Below are positions 15,654 to 21,806 of a DNA stretch of 21,806 nucleotides, in pieces (positions within the stretch are counted from its first letter, which is position 1; each line of letters begins with the position of its first letter). The position numbers and the translations under genes were made by a program. The DNA is from Akkermansiaceae bacterium UBA3385. GTDB taxonomy: Bacteria; Verrucomicrobiota; Verrucomicrobiia; Verrucomicrobiales; Akkermansiaceae. Below the pieces are notes generated by a model that was not told the DNA's origin, ran no database searches, and saw nothing but the letters and a program-made list of their open reading frames with translations. The stretch is from NCBI GenBank assembly GCA_002358905.1, contig DEPT01000040.1, forward strand, positions 1 through 21,806, written 5' to 3'.

Positions 15654-15732
15654 CCGGTTATGTTCTCGGGAATGGAGTTCCGTGCACCGAAGATTTGCGC
15701 CCCTGCAAATCCCCGATTATCAGCCTGCTGGT
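15654..15732. repeat. Dispersed repeat family 2, copy B
   Basis: This stretch shares CGGTTATGTT, CGGGA and the block around CCGAAGATTTGCGCCCC (15676-15710) with copy A at 11222-11358, in the same orientation. It lacks the extra 35-40 bases that copy A has between the two blocks. Confidence 0.6.
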
Positions 15733-15771
15733 AAATTATGCCGGTTTTTCCACTCCGGCCCCTGAAATGCA

Positions 15772-15799
15772 TTGACTGACATGTAGAGACTGCTATAAT
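15772..15799 (+). promoter_or_regulatory. DUF805 gene promoter
   Basis: -35 TTGACT (15772-15777), a 16-base spacer and a consensus -10 TATAAT (15794-15799) are seen. The expected start near 15806 leaves an untranslated leader of about 89 bases before the ATG at 15895, unlike most other starts here. Confidence 0.75.
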
Positions 15800-15894
15800 G
15801 TCACCTGACGCCGATGTGGTTCCTTGCCAAGAGGTAAGACGATACTGAGACGTTGTTTAATTCACACTGAACATAGAAACCCTATCTGAACATT

Positions 15895-16311
15895 ATGAGT
15901 ACTACTCCTGTAGCTTCCTACAACCTTATCAATGCTTTCACGAGCTGCATGAAGCGTTATGTTAAATTTGATGGCCGCGCCAGCCGTTCCGAGTATTGGT
16001 TCTGGGTACTGGCCAACTGTCTCATTGGTATCGGAAGTGGCTTCCTGGTCGGCATGATTCTGGCAGTGTCTGGCAATATGGATGCCGCAGAACCCGTGAG
16101 CAACTTGCTTGATCTTATTCTTACCATTATTTTCTTCCTGCCTGGATTGGGTGTGACGGTTCGCCGCCTGCATGATACCGGCCACAGTGGCTGGAATCTG
16201 CTGTGGGCATTGCTTCCCGTCATCGGCTGGATTATTCTGCTTGTGTTCTATTGCACTGGCAGTTCCGCTGCTAACCAGTACGGCGAAGGTCCGGCTGCTC
16301 CCGAGGCTTGA
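15895..16311 (+). CDS. DUF805 family membrane protein
   Basis: This 138-residue protein has the family signature in order: YVKFDGRASRSEYWFW (about 22-37), a hydrophobic pair of helices, VRRLHDTGHSGWNLL (about 88-102), a last transmembrane helix and the terminal SAANQYGEGP. These are inner-membrane proteins with three or four helices and no established biochemical activity. It is transcribed alone, between a consensus promoter and a hairpin terminator. The ATG has no Shine-Dalgarno, and the leader of about 89 bases is the longest inferred in the window. Family assignment is secure; function is unknown. Confidence 0.92.
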   Translation: MSTTPVASYNLINAFTSCMKRYVKFDGRASRSEYWFWVLANCLIGIGSGFLVGMILAVSGNMDAAEPVSNLLDLILTIIFFLPGLGVTVRRLHDTGHSGWNLLWALLPVIGWIILLVFYCTGSSAANQYGEGPAAPEA

Positions 16312-16338
16312 TTTCTGCAGAGGAACAGGTTTACTGGC

Positions 16339-16366
16339 GGCGCACCTTGCATGGTGCGCCATTTTT
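16339..16366 (+). terminator. Terminator after the DUF805 gene
   Basis: An 8-bp GC-rich stem (GGCGCACC at 16339-16346, GGTGCGCC at 16353-16360) has a six-base loop and is followed by ATTTTT. It starts 27 bases after the stop. Confidence 0.85.
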
Positions 16367-16462
16367 GTGCACACTCAGGAGTCTGAATGTGCTGCATGTG
16401 CGAGAAAATGAACATTCAGCAGGAAAATATCCGGCATATGCAGGCATTTTGGGGGTAAAAGG

Positions 16463-16491
16463 TTGCCAAGCCGCCTAATCTTTGCTAAACT
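16463..16491 (+). promoter_or_regulatory. Promoter of the prenyl synthase-cysE-FAD oxidoreductase operon
   Basis: -35 TTGCCA (16463-16468), a 17-base spacer and -10 TAAACT (16486-16491) are seen. The expected start near 16498 leaves about 46 bases before the ATG at 16544, or about seven before an in-frame GTG at 16505. Confidence 0.65.
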
Positions 16492-16543
16492 CCCCGCAGC
16501 GGCGGTGCAGACACCGGCGCAGAATACCTTATTATCATCCCTC

Positions 16544-17554
16544 ATGAGCCTTCCTTTTTTCAGCAAGCTGCGTAACAAGAAAGCCTACATGCGCATTGTG
16601 GAGAACGAACTGCAGAAAGTGCGTGACACCATCGATGCCCAAACGGAGCATTTCTCCCCCTATATGCGGGATTACATGCGCCAGGTGTGCAAGGGGAAAG
16701 GCAAGATGATTCGTCCGGGGCTGGTGCTGCTCACAGCAGCGGCCACCGGTGGCATTAAGGAGGAACACACCACCTTTGCCGCCATGCTGGAGATGCTGCA
16801 CATGGCATCCCTGGTGCATGATGATGTGCTGGATAAGGCCGATACGCGCCGCGACCAACCCACACCGAATGCCTTATGGGGTAATGAACTGGCGGTGCTG
16901 CTGGGTGATTCCATGCTGGCCCAGGCTATGGTAATGGGCTCTGAAATCGGTGATTCCCGCTTTATCCGCCGCATGGCCCTGGGTGTGCGCGACCTTTGCG
17001 AGGGCGAGGTGGAGCAGTCCACACGCCTGTGGGATATCGACATGAGCCGAGCGGATTATTACGAACTTATCCGCAAGAAGACCGCTACGCTCTTTGCCAT
17101 GGCCATGGCTGGTGCAGCTTTCCTGCAAGGGCTGGATGATGAGATGATTGAGCAGCTGAACCGCATGGGCACGCTGCTGGGTATCTCCTACCAGATTTAT
17201 GATGACTGTCTGGACCTGACCGGCAGCGACGAAAGCGCCGGCAAGACCCTGGGCACGGACAACGAAAAGGGCAAGCTGACCCTGCCGGTGTTCTTCCTCA
17301 TGGAATCCACCAGCGATGACGTAGCCGAATACGCCCGCAGCTGCGTGGAGAAGCACGAGGAGATTGACTACTCCCGCCTGCGAAATACAGATGCTTTTGC
17401 CGAGGCTATCCGACTGTCGGTGGAGGAAGGCCTTTCCCGCAATGAGGAGGCCCGCGAGGTGCTCTGGATGCTGCCGGAATCCCCCGCCCGTGAGGCACTG
17501 GCCGAAATGACTTATCGCCTGGATGAAATGCTGCGCGAGTGCTGCGTGGATTGA
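16544..17554 (+). CDS. All-trans polyprenyl diphosphate synthase
   Basis: This enzyme condenses isopentenyl diphosphate units onto an allylic diphosphate to make the long isoprenoid tail of quinones. The 336-residue protein carries GKMIRP (53-58), the first Asp-rich motif HDDVLD (DDVLD at 93-97) followed by TRR, a GD-rich LLGDSMLAQA, and the second Asp-rich motif YDDCLD (DDCLD at 220-224). Small residues before the first motif (MASLVHDD) fit a long-chain rather than a farnesyl product. A menaquinone side chain is the likely use, by inference. I chose ATG 16544; an in-frame GTG at 16505 would add 13 residues and lies close to the promoter. cysE follows after 12 bases. Confidence 0.9.
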   Translation: MSLPFFSKLRNKKAYMRIVENELQKVRDTIDAQTEHFSPYMRDYMRQVCKGKGKMIRPGLVLLTAAATGGIKEEHTTFAAMLEMLHMASLVHDDVLDKADTRRDQPTPNALWGNELAVLLGDSMLAQAMVMGSEIGDSRFIRRMALGVRDLCEGEVEQSTRLWDIDMSRADYYELIRKKTATLFAMAMAGAAFLQGLDDEMIEQLNRMGTLLGISYQIYDDCLDLTGSDESAGKTLGTDNEKGKLTLPVFFLMESTSDDVAEYARSCVEKHEEIDYSRLRNTDAFAEAIRLSVEEGLSRNEEAREVLWMLPESPAREALAEMTYRLDEMLRECCVD

Positions 17555-17566
17555 TAATTCCTCTAT

Positions 17567-18379
17567 ATGATACGCCCGGACAAGATGCTGCCCCAGGAAG
17601 CGGATCTCTCCACGAGAATCTGGGCAGATATCTACGCAGCCGCTGAATCTGCCGCTGAGCAGGAGCCTAAGCTCACCGGTCTGCTGGACGATGTGGTGCT
17701 GAGCCGCAACAAACTGGCCACGGCTGTTTCCGTGCGCCTGGCTCGCAAGCTTTCCCGACGCGATATCGGGCGCGATGACCTGGAGCCTCTTATCCGTTCC
17801 CTGTTCAAGAGCGACCCCTTGGTGGTGGACATGATGGCCGCAGACCTGAAAGCAGTGGTGGAGCGAGATGCCGCTTGCCACAACGCGCTGGAACCTCTCA
17901 TGTTCTTCAAGGGGTTTCATGCCCTGGCCACCTACCGCCTGGCGCATATCTTGTGGAAACAAAAGCGTTATATGCTGGCGCTGCTGTTCCAGAGCGTGGG
18001 CAGCGAGGTGTTCGGCATCGATATTCACCCGGCGGCCCGCATCGGATGCGGTGTACTGCTGGACCACGGTACCGGCTTTGTGGTGGGTGAAACCGCCATT
18101 ATCGAAAACGATGTATCCCTTTTCCACGAGGTGACCCTGGGCGGTACCGGCAAGGAAAAAGGCGATGCCCGCCACCCGGTGGTACGCAGTGGCGTGCTCA
18201 TCGGCGCAGGTGCCAAGGTGCTGGGTCGTGTAGAAGTGGGTGAATGCGCCAAAGTAGCAGCTTCCTCCGTGGTGCTTTCCGATGTTCGCCCGCACACCAC
18301 TGTGGCTGGTATTCCCGCGGTGGAGGTGGGCACTGCCGTGGGCGAACCCGCCCTCTTCATGCAGCATTGCCTGAGCTGA
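17567..18379 (+). CDS. cysE: Serine O-acetyltransferase
   Basis: CysE transfers acetyl from acetyl-CoA to L-serine, the first step of cysteine synthesis. The 270-residue protein has the N-terminal helical domain with SRNKLATAVSVRLARKL and DPLVVDMMAADLKAVVERDAAC. A left-handed hexapeptide helix domain follows, with DIHPAARIG, LDHGTGFVVGET (D166, H167, matching the catalytic DH of E. coli) and LGGTGKEKGDARHP. The C-terminal tail (AVGEPALFMQHCLS) is short, so feedback by cysteine cannot be judged. It lies 12 bases after the prenyl synthase and 13 before the FAD oxidoreductase, in one operon, though the three pathways are not obviously linked. Confidence 0.94.
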   Translation: MIRPDKMLPQEADLSTRIWADIYAAAESAAEQEPKLTGLLDDVVLSRNKLATAVSVRLARKLSRRDIGRDDLEPLIRSLFKSDPLVVDMMAADLKAVVERDAACHNALEPLMFFKGFHALATYRLAHILWKQKRYMLALLFQSVGSEVFGIDIHPAARIGCGVLLDHGTGFVVGETAIIENDVSLFHEVTLGGTGKEKGDARHPVVRSGVLIGAGAKVLGRVEVGECAKVAASSVVLSDVRPHTTVAGIPAVEVGTAVGEPALFMQHCLS

Positions 18380-18392
18380 GACTGAAAATAAT

Positions 18393-19973
18393 ATGATAAC
18401 GGAACTGGACATCCACCTGCCGCTGGCCCGCGCACTGCGCGAGGACGCCCGCCGCAAGGCCGCTGCGCAGAAATTGCAGATTTCTCCCTACCGCATCACC
18501 GGCATGCGCCTGATTAAGGAAAGCATTGATGCCCGCCGCCGACCCATCTGCAAGCAGCTTCGTCTGCTGGTGGGTGTGGATGAGGAACTGCCCCCTGCCT
18601 CCCTGCCGGAGCGTCATTACACCCCGGTGGCGGCAGAGGCAAAGAAGATTATCATAGTAGGCAGCGGCCCCGGTGGTCTGTTTGCTGCCCTGCGCTGTAT
18701 TGAGCTGGGTATGCGTCCCGTGGTGCTGGAACGCGGCAAGGATGTCTCTGCCCGCCGATTTGATCTGCAGCCCATTAACTGCCAGGGCTATGTGGTGGAG
18801 GATTCCAACTACTGCTTTGGTGAGGGCGGTGCCGGCACCTTCTCCGATGGCAAACTGTTCACCCGCGCCACGAAGCGTGGGCCGGTCATGGAAATTTATG
18901 AAACCTTTGTAGCCCACGGTGCCGCCCCGGAGATTCTGACCGATGCGCACCCGCACATAGGCTCCAACCGCCTGCCGAATATCATCAAGGCCATGCGCGG
19001 CAGCATCATGGCCGCTGGGGGCGAGGTGCATTTCCAGACCCGCGTGAATGGTCTGCTGAAGAGCGCCGATGGTAAGCGCCTGCTGGGTGTTCGCACGGCA
19101 GATGGCCGCGAATTCACCGGCGATGCCGTCATTCTGGCCACCGGCCACAGCGCGCGCGATGTATACCGCATGCTGCATGAGGAAGGCGTGCGCCTGGAGC
19201 GTAAGCCTTTTGCCGTGGGTGTGCGTATTGAGCACCCTCAAAGCCTCATTGATACCGCGCAGTACCACCTGCGCCCCGGTCAGGAACGCCCGGAGGGTCT
19301 TCCTGCCGCCCGCTACACCCTGGCCACCAAGATTCAGGACCGCGGCGTGCACTCCTTCTGCATGTGCCCGGGTGGGTTCATTGTGCCCTCCGCCACAGAG
19401 AATGATGAGGTGGTGGTGAATGGCATGTCTCTCTCCCGCCGCAACTCACCCTTTGCCAACAGTGGCTTTGTGGTGACTGTGGAGCCGGAGGATACGGATG
19501 CCTTCCTGGCAGAACACGGCGTGCTTTCAGGCATTGCATACCAGAAAGCCCTGGAAATTGCGACCAGCCAGGCGGGCGGCGGCATGCAGAAAGCCCCAGC
19601 CCAGCGCGTGGTGGATTTCCTGGCCGGTCGCGTCTCCCAGACCCTGCCGAAGACTACCTACCACCCCGGCATCACCCCCTGGGATTTGAATGCCCTGCTC
19701 CCGCAGAGCGTCTGCTGGCGCATGCGCGAAGGTCTGCAGTTCTTCAACCGCAAGTTGCGTGGCTTCGCCGGCGAGGATGCCCTGCTCATCGGCTGCGAAA
19801 CCCGCACCAGCTCCCCTGTACGCATTCCCCGCGCAGATGAAACCCTGCAGCATCCCGACCTCACCGGCCTCTTCCCCTGCGGCGAAGGTGCCGGTTATGC
19901 CGGTGGCATCGTTTCCGCCGCGCTGGATGGCCGTCGCTGCGCTGAAGCCGCTGCTGCTTATCTCGATGTTTAA
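18393..19973 (+). CDS. COG2509-type FAD-dependent oxidoreductase
   Basis: The 526-residue protein has an N-terminal domain of about 85 residues with the family segment YRITGMRLIKESIDARRR. A Rossmann FAD-binding motif IIIVGSGPGGLFAAL (GSGPGG at 90-95) follows, then FGEGGAGTFSDGKLFTR, AVILATGHSARDVYRML and a C-terminal FAD motif GLFPCGEGAGYAGGIVSAALDG. This is the pattern of the uncharacterised FAD-dependent dehydrogenase family COG2509; the substrate is unknown. It contains conserved Cys residues in HSFCMCPGGF. It is the last clear member of the operon, 13 bases after cysE. The next gene begins 21 bases downstream and may be cotranscribed. Confidence 0.9.
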   Translation: MITELDIHLPLARALREDARRKAAAQKLQISPYRITGMRLIKESIDARRRPICKQLRLLVGVDEELPPASLPERHYTPVAAEAKKIIIVGSGPGGLFAALRCIELGMRPVVLERGKDVSARRFDLQPINCQGYVVEDSNYCFGEGGAGTFSDGKLFTRATKRGPVMEIYETFVAHGAAPEILTDAHPHIGSNRLPNIIKAMRGSIMAAGGEVHFQTRVNGLLKSADGKRLLGVRTADGREFTGDAVILATGHSARDVYRMLHEEGVRLERKPFAVGVRIEHPQSLIDTAQYHLRPGQERPEGLPAARYTLATKIQDRGVHSFCMCPGGFIVPSATENDEVVVNGMSLSRRNSPFANSGFVVTVEPEDTDAFLAEHGVLSGIAYQKALEIATSQAGGGMQKAPAQRVVDFLAGRVSQTLPKTTYHPGITPWDLNALLPQSVCWRMREGLQFFNRKLRGFAGEDALLIGCETRTSSPVRIPRADETLQHPDLTGLFPCGEGAGYAGGIVSAALDGRRCAEAAAAYLDV

Positions 19974-19994
19974 ACATATAACACATATTCACTT

Positions 19995-20582
19995 ATGTAC
20001 CGCTTTCTCCTTTCTGCAATTTTTCTTCTGACTGGTGTTATACTTACATCAGAATGTTTCGCCCAGGTAAAAATGCTGGAAAAACCGGATGAAATTTTCC
20101 TGAAAAAAAGCCTGGGTAAACGAGGAGTAGCTGCCAAAATTCTGAAAAAAGGCGGCCTGATGGGTGGTAAAATCAGTTCCACTGCAGACTATTACCTCAT
20201 CTGTTCCTTCATCATCGGAGACAATAACCCGGAATGGGTGGAGCTTTTCGAACGCGAGGCGGAACTGCGAGAACAAGGAATTCAAATTGTTGTTTCCTGC
20301 AATGAGGACGGTAACACCAGCAATGCCAGTAAACGCGCCAAGGAATATCTCAAAAAGAGAAACGTCAAGGCTCCTTGCGTGTTCCGTTCAAAAATAGAAA
20401 GTCAACATGCAGCTGGCAAAGCTACTCCCACTTTCTGGGACTTCAACACTTACCGCTACAAGGCTATCCGTTTCGATGGATACCAGGCTGGTGGCGGCTC
20501 CGGCATGGAAGCCAGCTACAAACCCGTGCTGGAAAAAATCGAAAAAGACCGCGCCGAAAACGCTGCTGAGCCAAAGTCATAA
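19995..20582 (+). CDS. Secreted thioredoxin-like protein lacking CxxC
   Basis: This 195-residue protein has a signal peptide (MYRFLLSAIFLLTGVILTSE..., likely cut after CFA at residue 23). Its central part resembles a thioredoxin fold. A hydrophobic strand YYLICSFII is followed by a helix where the active site would be, but the expected CxxC is replaced by GDNNPEW. A second strand is IQIVVSCNEDG, and AGKATPTFWDF (Pro145) looks like the cis-Pro loop. Three scattered Cys remain in the mature part. It may be a redox-inactive binding protein, or the fold call may be wrong. It lies between the FAD oxidoreductase and rph, with no Shine-Dalgarno and no clear promoter of its own. Confidence 0.78.
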   Translation: MYRFLLSAIFLLTGVILTSECFAQVKMLEKPDEIFLKKSLGKRGVAAKILKKGGLMGGKISSTADYYLICSFIIGDNNPEWVELFEREAELREQGIQIVVSCNEDGNTSNASKRAKEYLKKRNVKAPCVFRSKIESQHAAGKATPTFWDFNTYRYKAIRFDGYQAGGGSGMEASYKPVLEKIEKDRAENAAEPKS

Positions 20583-20667
20583 TGCCCTCCTGAATCGAAT
20601 TGACGTCAGGGCTAAGGTTCCACATCCCGAAATACCACCATCCCCTAAAGCTCTTTCATTTTTAGAG

Positions 20668-20696
20668 TTGAGAAATCCAGGATTTTGTGGTAAAAC
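20668..20696 (+). promoter_or_regulatory. Possible rph promoter
   Basis: -35 TTGAGA (20668-20673), a 17-base spacer and an extended -10 TGGTAAAAC (box TAAAAC at 20691-20696) are seen. The ATG at 20704 follows after seven bases. The -10 hexamer is weak at its last base; the upstream TG partly compensates. Confidence 0.45.
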
Positions 20697-20703
20697 CGGG
20701 GGC

Positions 20704-21483
20704 ATGGAACGACAGGATAATCGCGGGGTGGATGAAATGCGCCCGCTGGAGTTTGTGTTGGGCGTGGCACCGAATGCCACGGCTTCTGTGCTTTCTTGTT
20801 TTGGTAATACGCGCGTCATCTGCGCAGTGACTATCGAGGACGATGTGCCGCGCTGGATGAAGCTGCAGCATGTGCCGGGTGGCTGGCTCACGGCGGAGTA
20901 CTCCATGCTCCCCTACTCCACCCTGGACCGCAAGAAGCGCGATTCCGGCGGCAAGGTGGATGGCCGATCGGTGGAGATTCAGCGCCTCATCGGCCGCAGT
21001 CTGCGCGCTGTGGTGGATTTGGAAGCCCTGGGTGCCCGCACGATATGCGTAGACTGCGATGTACTGCAGGCCGATGGCGGCACGCGCACGGCCAGTATCA
21101 CCGGCGCCGCCGTGGCACTGCAGATTGCGCTTAATAAGCTGGTGGCTACCGGCGCGCTGGAAAAGAACCCCATGAAGCAACTGGTTTCCGCTATTTCCGT
21201 GGGCAAGCTGCAGGGCACTCCCCTGCTCGACCTCTGCTATGTGGAGGACCGCGATGCCGAAGTGGATATGAACGTGGTCATGACCGAGCGCGGCGAATAT
21301 GTGGAAGTTCAAGGCAGCGGCGAGGAAGCTGTGTTCACGGCCGAAGAAATGGCCCAGATGCTCGCGCTGGCTGCCAAGGGTGCTGCCACTATCACCGCTG
21401 CACAGAAGGCCGCTATAGCCCGCGCAGATGCTCCCAGTGCCACAGATTTTAACTCTCTTCGTGATTTTTTTGCAAAAAAATAA
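20704..21483 (+). CDS. rph: Ribonuclease PH
   Basis: RNase PH is a phosphate-dependent 3' exoribonuclease that trims tRNA 3' ends, acting as a ring-shaped hexamer. The 259-residue protein has family motifs in order: VLSCFGNTRVICAVTIEDDVP, GGWLTAEYSMLPYST, DGRSVEIQRLIGRSLRA, DCDVLQADGGTRTASITGA and LDLCYVEDRDAEVDMNVVMT (acidic catalytic region), then VEVQGSGEE. The frame is open back to 20407, inside the previous gene, but RNase PH similarity begins at ERQDNRGVDEMRPL, so the ATG at 20704 is the start. A run of Gs directly before the ATG is too close to act as a usual Shine-Dalgarno. It is followed by a hairpin and probably transcribed alone. Confidence 0.96.
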   Translation: MERQDNRGVDEMRPLEFVLGVAPNATASVLSCFGNTRVICAVTIEDDVPRWMKLQHVPGGWLTAEYSMLPYSTLDRKKRDSGGKVDGRSVEIQRLIGRSLRAVVDLEALGARTICVDCDVLQADGGTRTASITGAAVALQIALNKLVATGALEKNPMKQLVSAISVGKLQGTPLLDLCYVEDRDAEVDMNVVMTERGEYVEVQGSGEEAVFTAEEMAQMLALAAKGAATITAAQKAAIARADAPSATDFNSLRDFFAKK

Positions 21484-21506
21484 AAATTCGTTGTAGATTT
21501 TTCACA

Positions 21507-21541
21507 AAAGCACCGTTCCTACATGTGAGGAGCGGTGCTTT
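21507..21541 (+). terminator. Terminator after rph
   Basis: A 14-bp stem with one T-G pair (AAAGCACCGTTCCT at 21507-21520, AGGAGCGGTGCTTT at 21528-21541) has a seven-base loop. The T-tract is short (TTT then C), so efficiency is uncertain. It lies 23 bases after the rph stop. Confidence 0.75.
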
Positions 21542-21591
21542 CTGCATCATCCACTCCAACCATTCAAACACACAATAGAAAATTAATCACC

Positions 21592-21806
21592 ATGAAGAAA
21601 TCCCTGTTGATTGCGCTGTTCGCCGTCATGCCCATCATGGCTCAGGAGTGCCCCCAGAAGCCCTGCTGCGCCCCGCAGAAGCCCTGCTGCATGAAGATGC
21701 ACCGCGGGCATCGTCCCCAGCTCACTGAAGAGCAGAAGGCCGAAATGAAGGCTAAGTTCGAAGCTAAGAAGGCTGAGATGAAAGCCAAGTTCATGGAGAA
21801 GTTCGA
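21592..21806 (+). CDS. Small secreted Cys-rich protein, 3' end outside window
   Basis: Seventy-one codons are visible. A short signal peptide (MKKSLLIALFAVMPIMA) is probably cut after residue 17. The mature N terminus carries two copies of PQKPCC in tandem (residues 21-26 and 28-33), preceded by another Cys20 and followed by MKMHRGH. The five Cys plus Met and His residues suggest metal binding, by inference. After residue 44 comes a charged helical region (LTEEQKAEMKAKF, then a near repeat KAEMKAKF), reminiscent of Spy/CpxP LTxxQ-type proteins but not enough to assign. The end is missing. No Shine-Dalgarno precedes the ATG; the upstream AATCACC resembles the context before the 7134 gene. Confidence 0.75.
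   Translation, partial: MKKSLLIALFAVMPIMAQECPQKPCCAPQKPCCMKMHRGHRPQLTEEQKAEMKAKFEAKKAEMKAKFMEKF

Larger units (their letters stand above)
15489..15894. other. 406-base intergenic region
   Basis: This gap between divergent genes holds the promoter of the PH-domain pair (15495-15522), copy B of dispersed repeat family 2 (15654-15732), the DUF805 promoter (15772-15799) and a leader of about 90 bases. A 76-residue minus-strand frame at 15542-15772 runs through the repeat, has no family features and is not called as a gene. Confidence 0.6.

Noticed and set aside
16874..18457. Minus-strand frame of 527 codons
   Set aside because: It is antisense to the prenyl synthase and cysE genes, both of which carry clear catalytic motifs.

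Overview
The window looks like chromosomal DNA of a gut-type Verrucomicrobiota bacterium, most likely Akkermansia or a close relative. This is inference, not a database match. It rests on the moderately high GC, dense small operons, Gram-negative secreted proteins, start codons without Shine-Dalgarno sequences, an RHS protein with a WMCCGK motif, an N-acetylhexosamine 1-kinase-like gene suited to a mucin user, and dispersed repeats containing inverted TTCCCGAAAATCGGGA-type hairpins. No phage, IS transposase, CRISPR array or rRNA was seen.

Left part (1-7000, all minus strand, read right to left). holA (DNA polymerase III delta) overlaps mnmG by four bases. A tRNA-Gln(CTG) follows, with its own sigma70-type promoter and a strong terminator, then a small membrane-anchored rhodanese-like protein. 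Last is a large RHS/YD-repeat protein, open for 1,056 codons and cut by the window edge.

Middle (7134-12656). A plus-strand cluster holds a secreted Ala/Pro-rich protein of unknown role, the NahK-like sugar kinase and a secreted protein whose start overlaps the kinase stop. It ends at a bidirectional terminator shared with a convergent thioredoxin-fold protein (CPPC) that has a TPR-like tail. Next come two dispersed repeat families and a COG1373/DUF4143-type ATPase flanked by 66-bp direct repeats.

Right part (12762-21806). On the minus strand are fhs (formate-tetrahydrofolate ligase), with its own promoter and terminator, and a PH-domain/four-helix membrane protein pair. On the plus strand are a DUF805 membrane protein, then an apparent operon of polyprenyl diphosphate synthase, serine acetyltransferase (cysE) and a COG2509 FAD-dependent oxidoreductase. 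A thioredoxin-like secreted protein without CxxC, rph (RNase PH) and the beginning of a small secreted Cys-rich protein follow.

The most interesting signal is in the control regions. At several genes a recognisable -35/-10 pair places the -10 box only 6-9 bases before the start codon, which predicts leaderless mRNAs. No start in the window has a clear Shine-Dalgarno sequence. The second signal is the ATPase gene lying between direct repeats, one of which supplies its last codons and stop.
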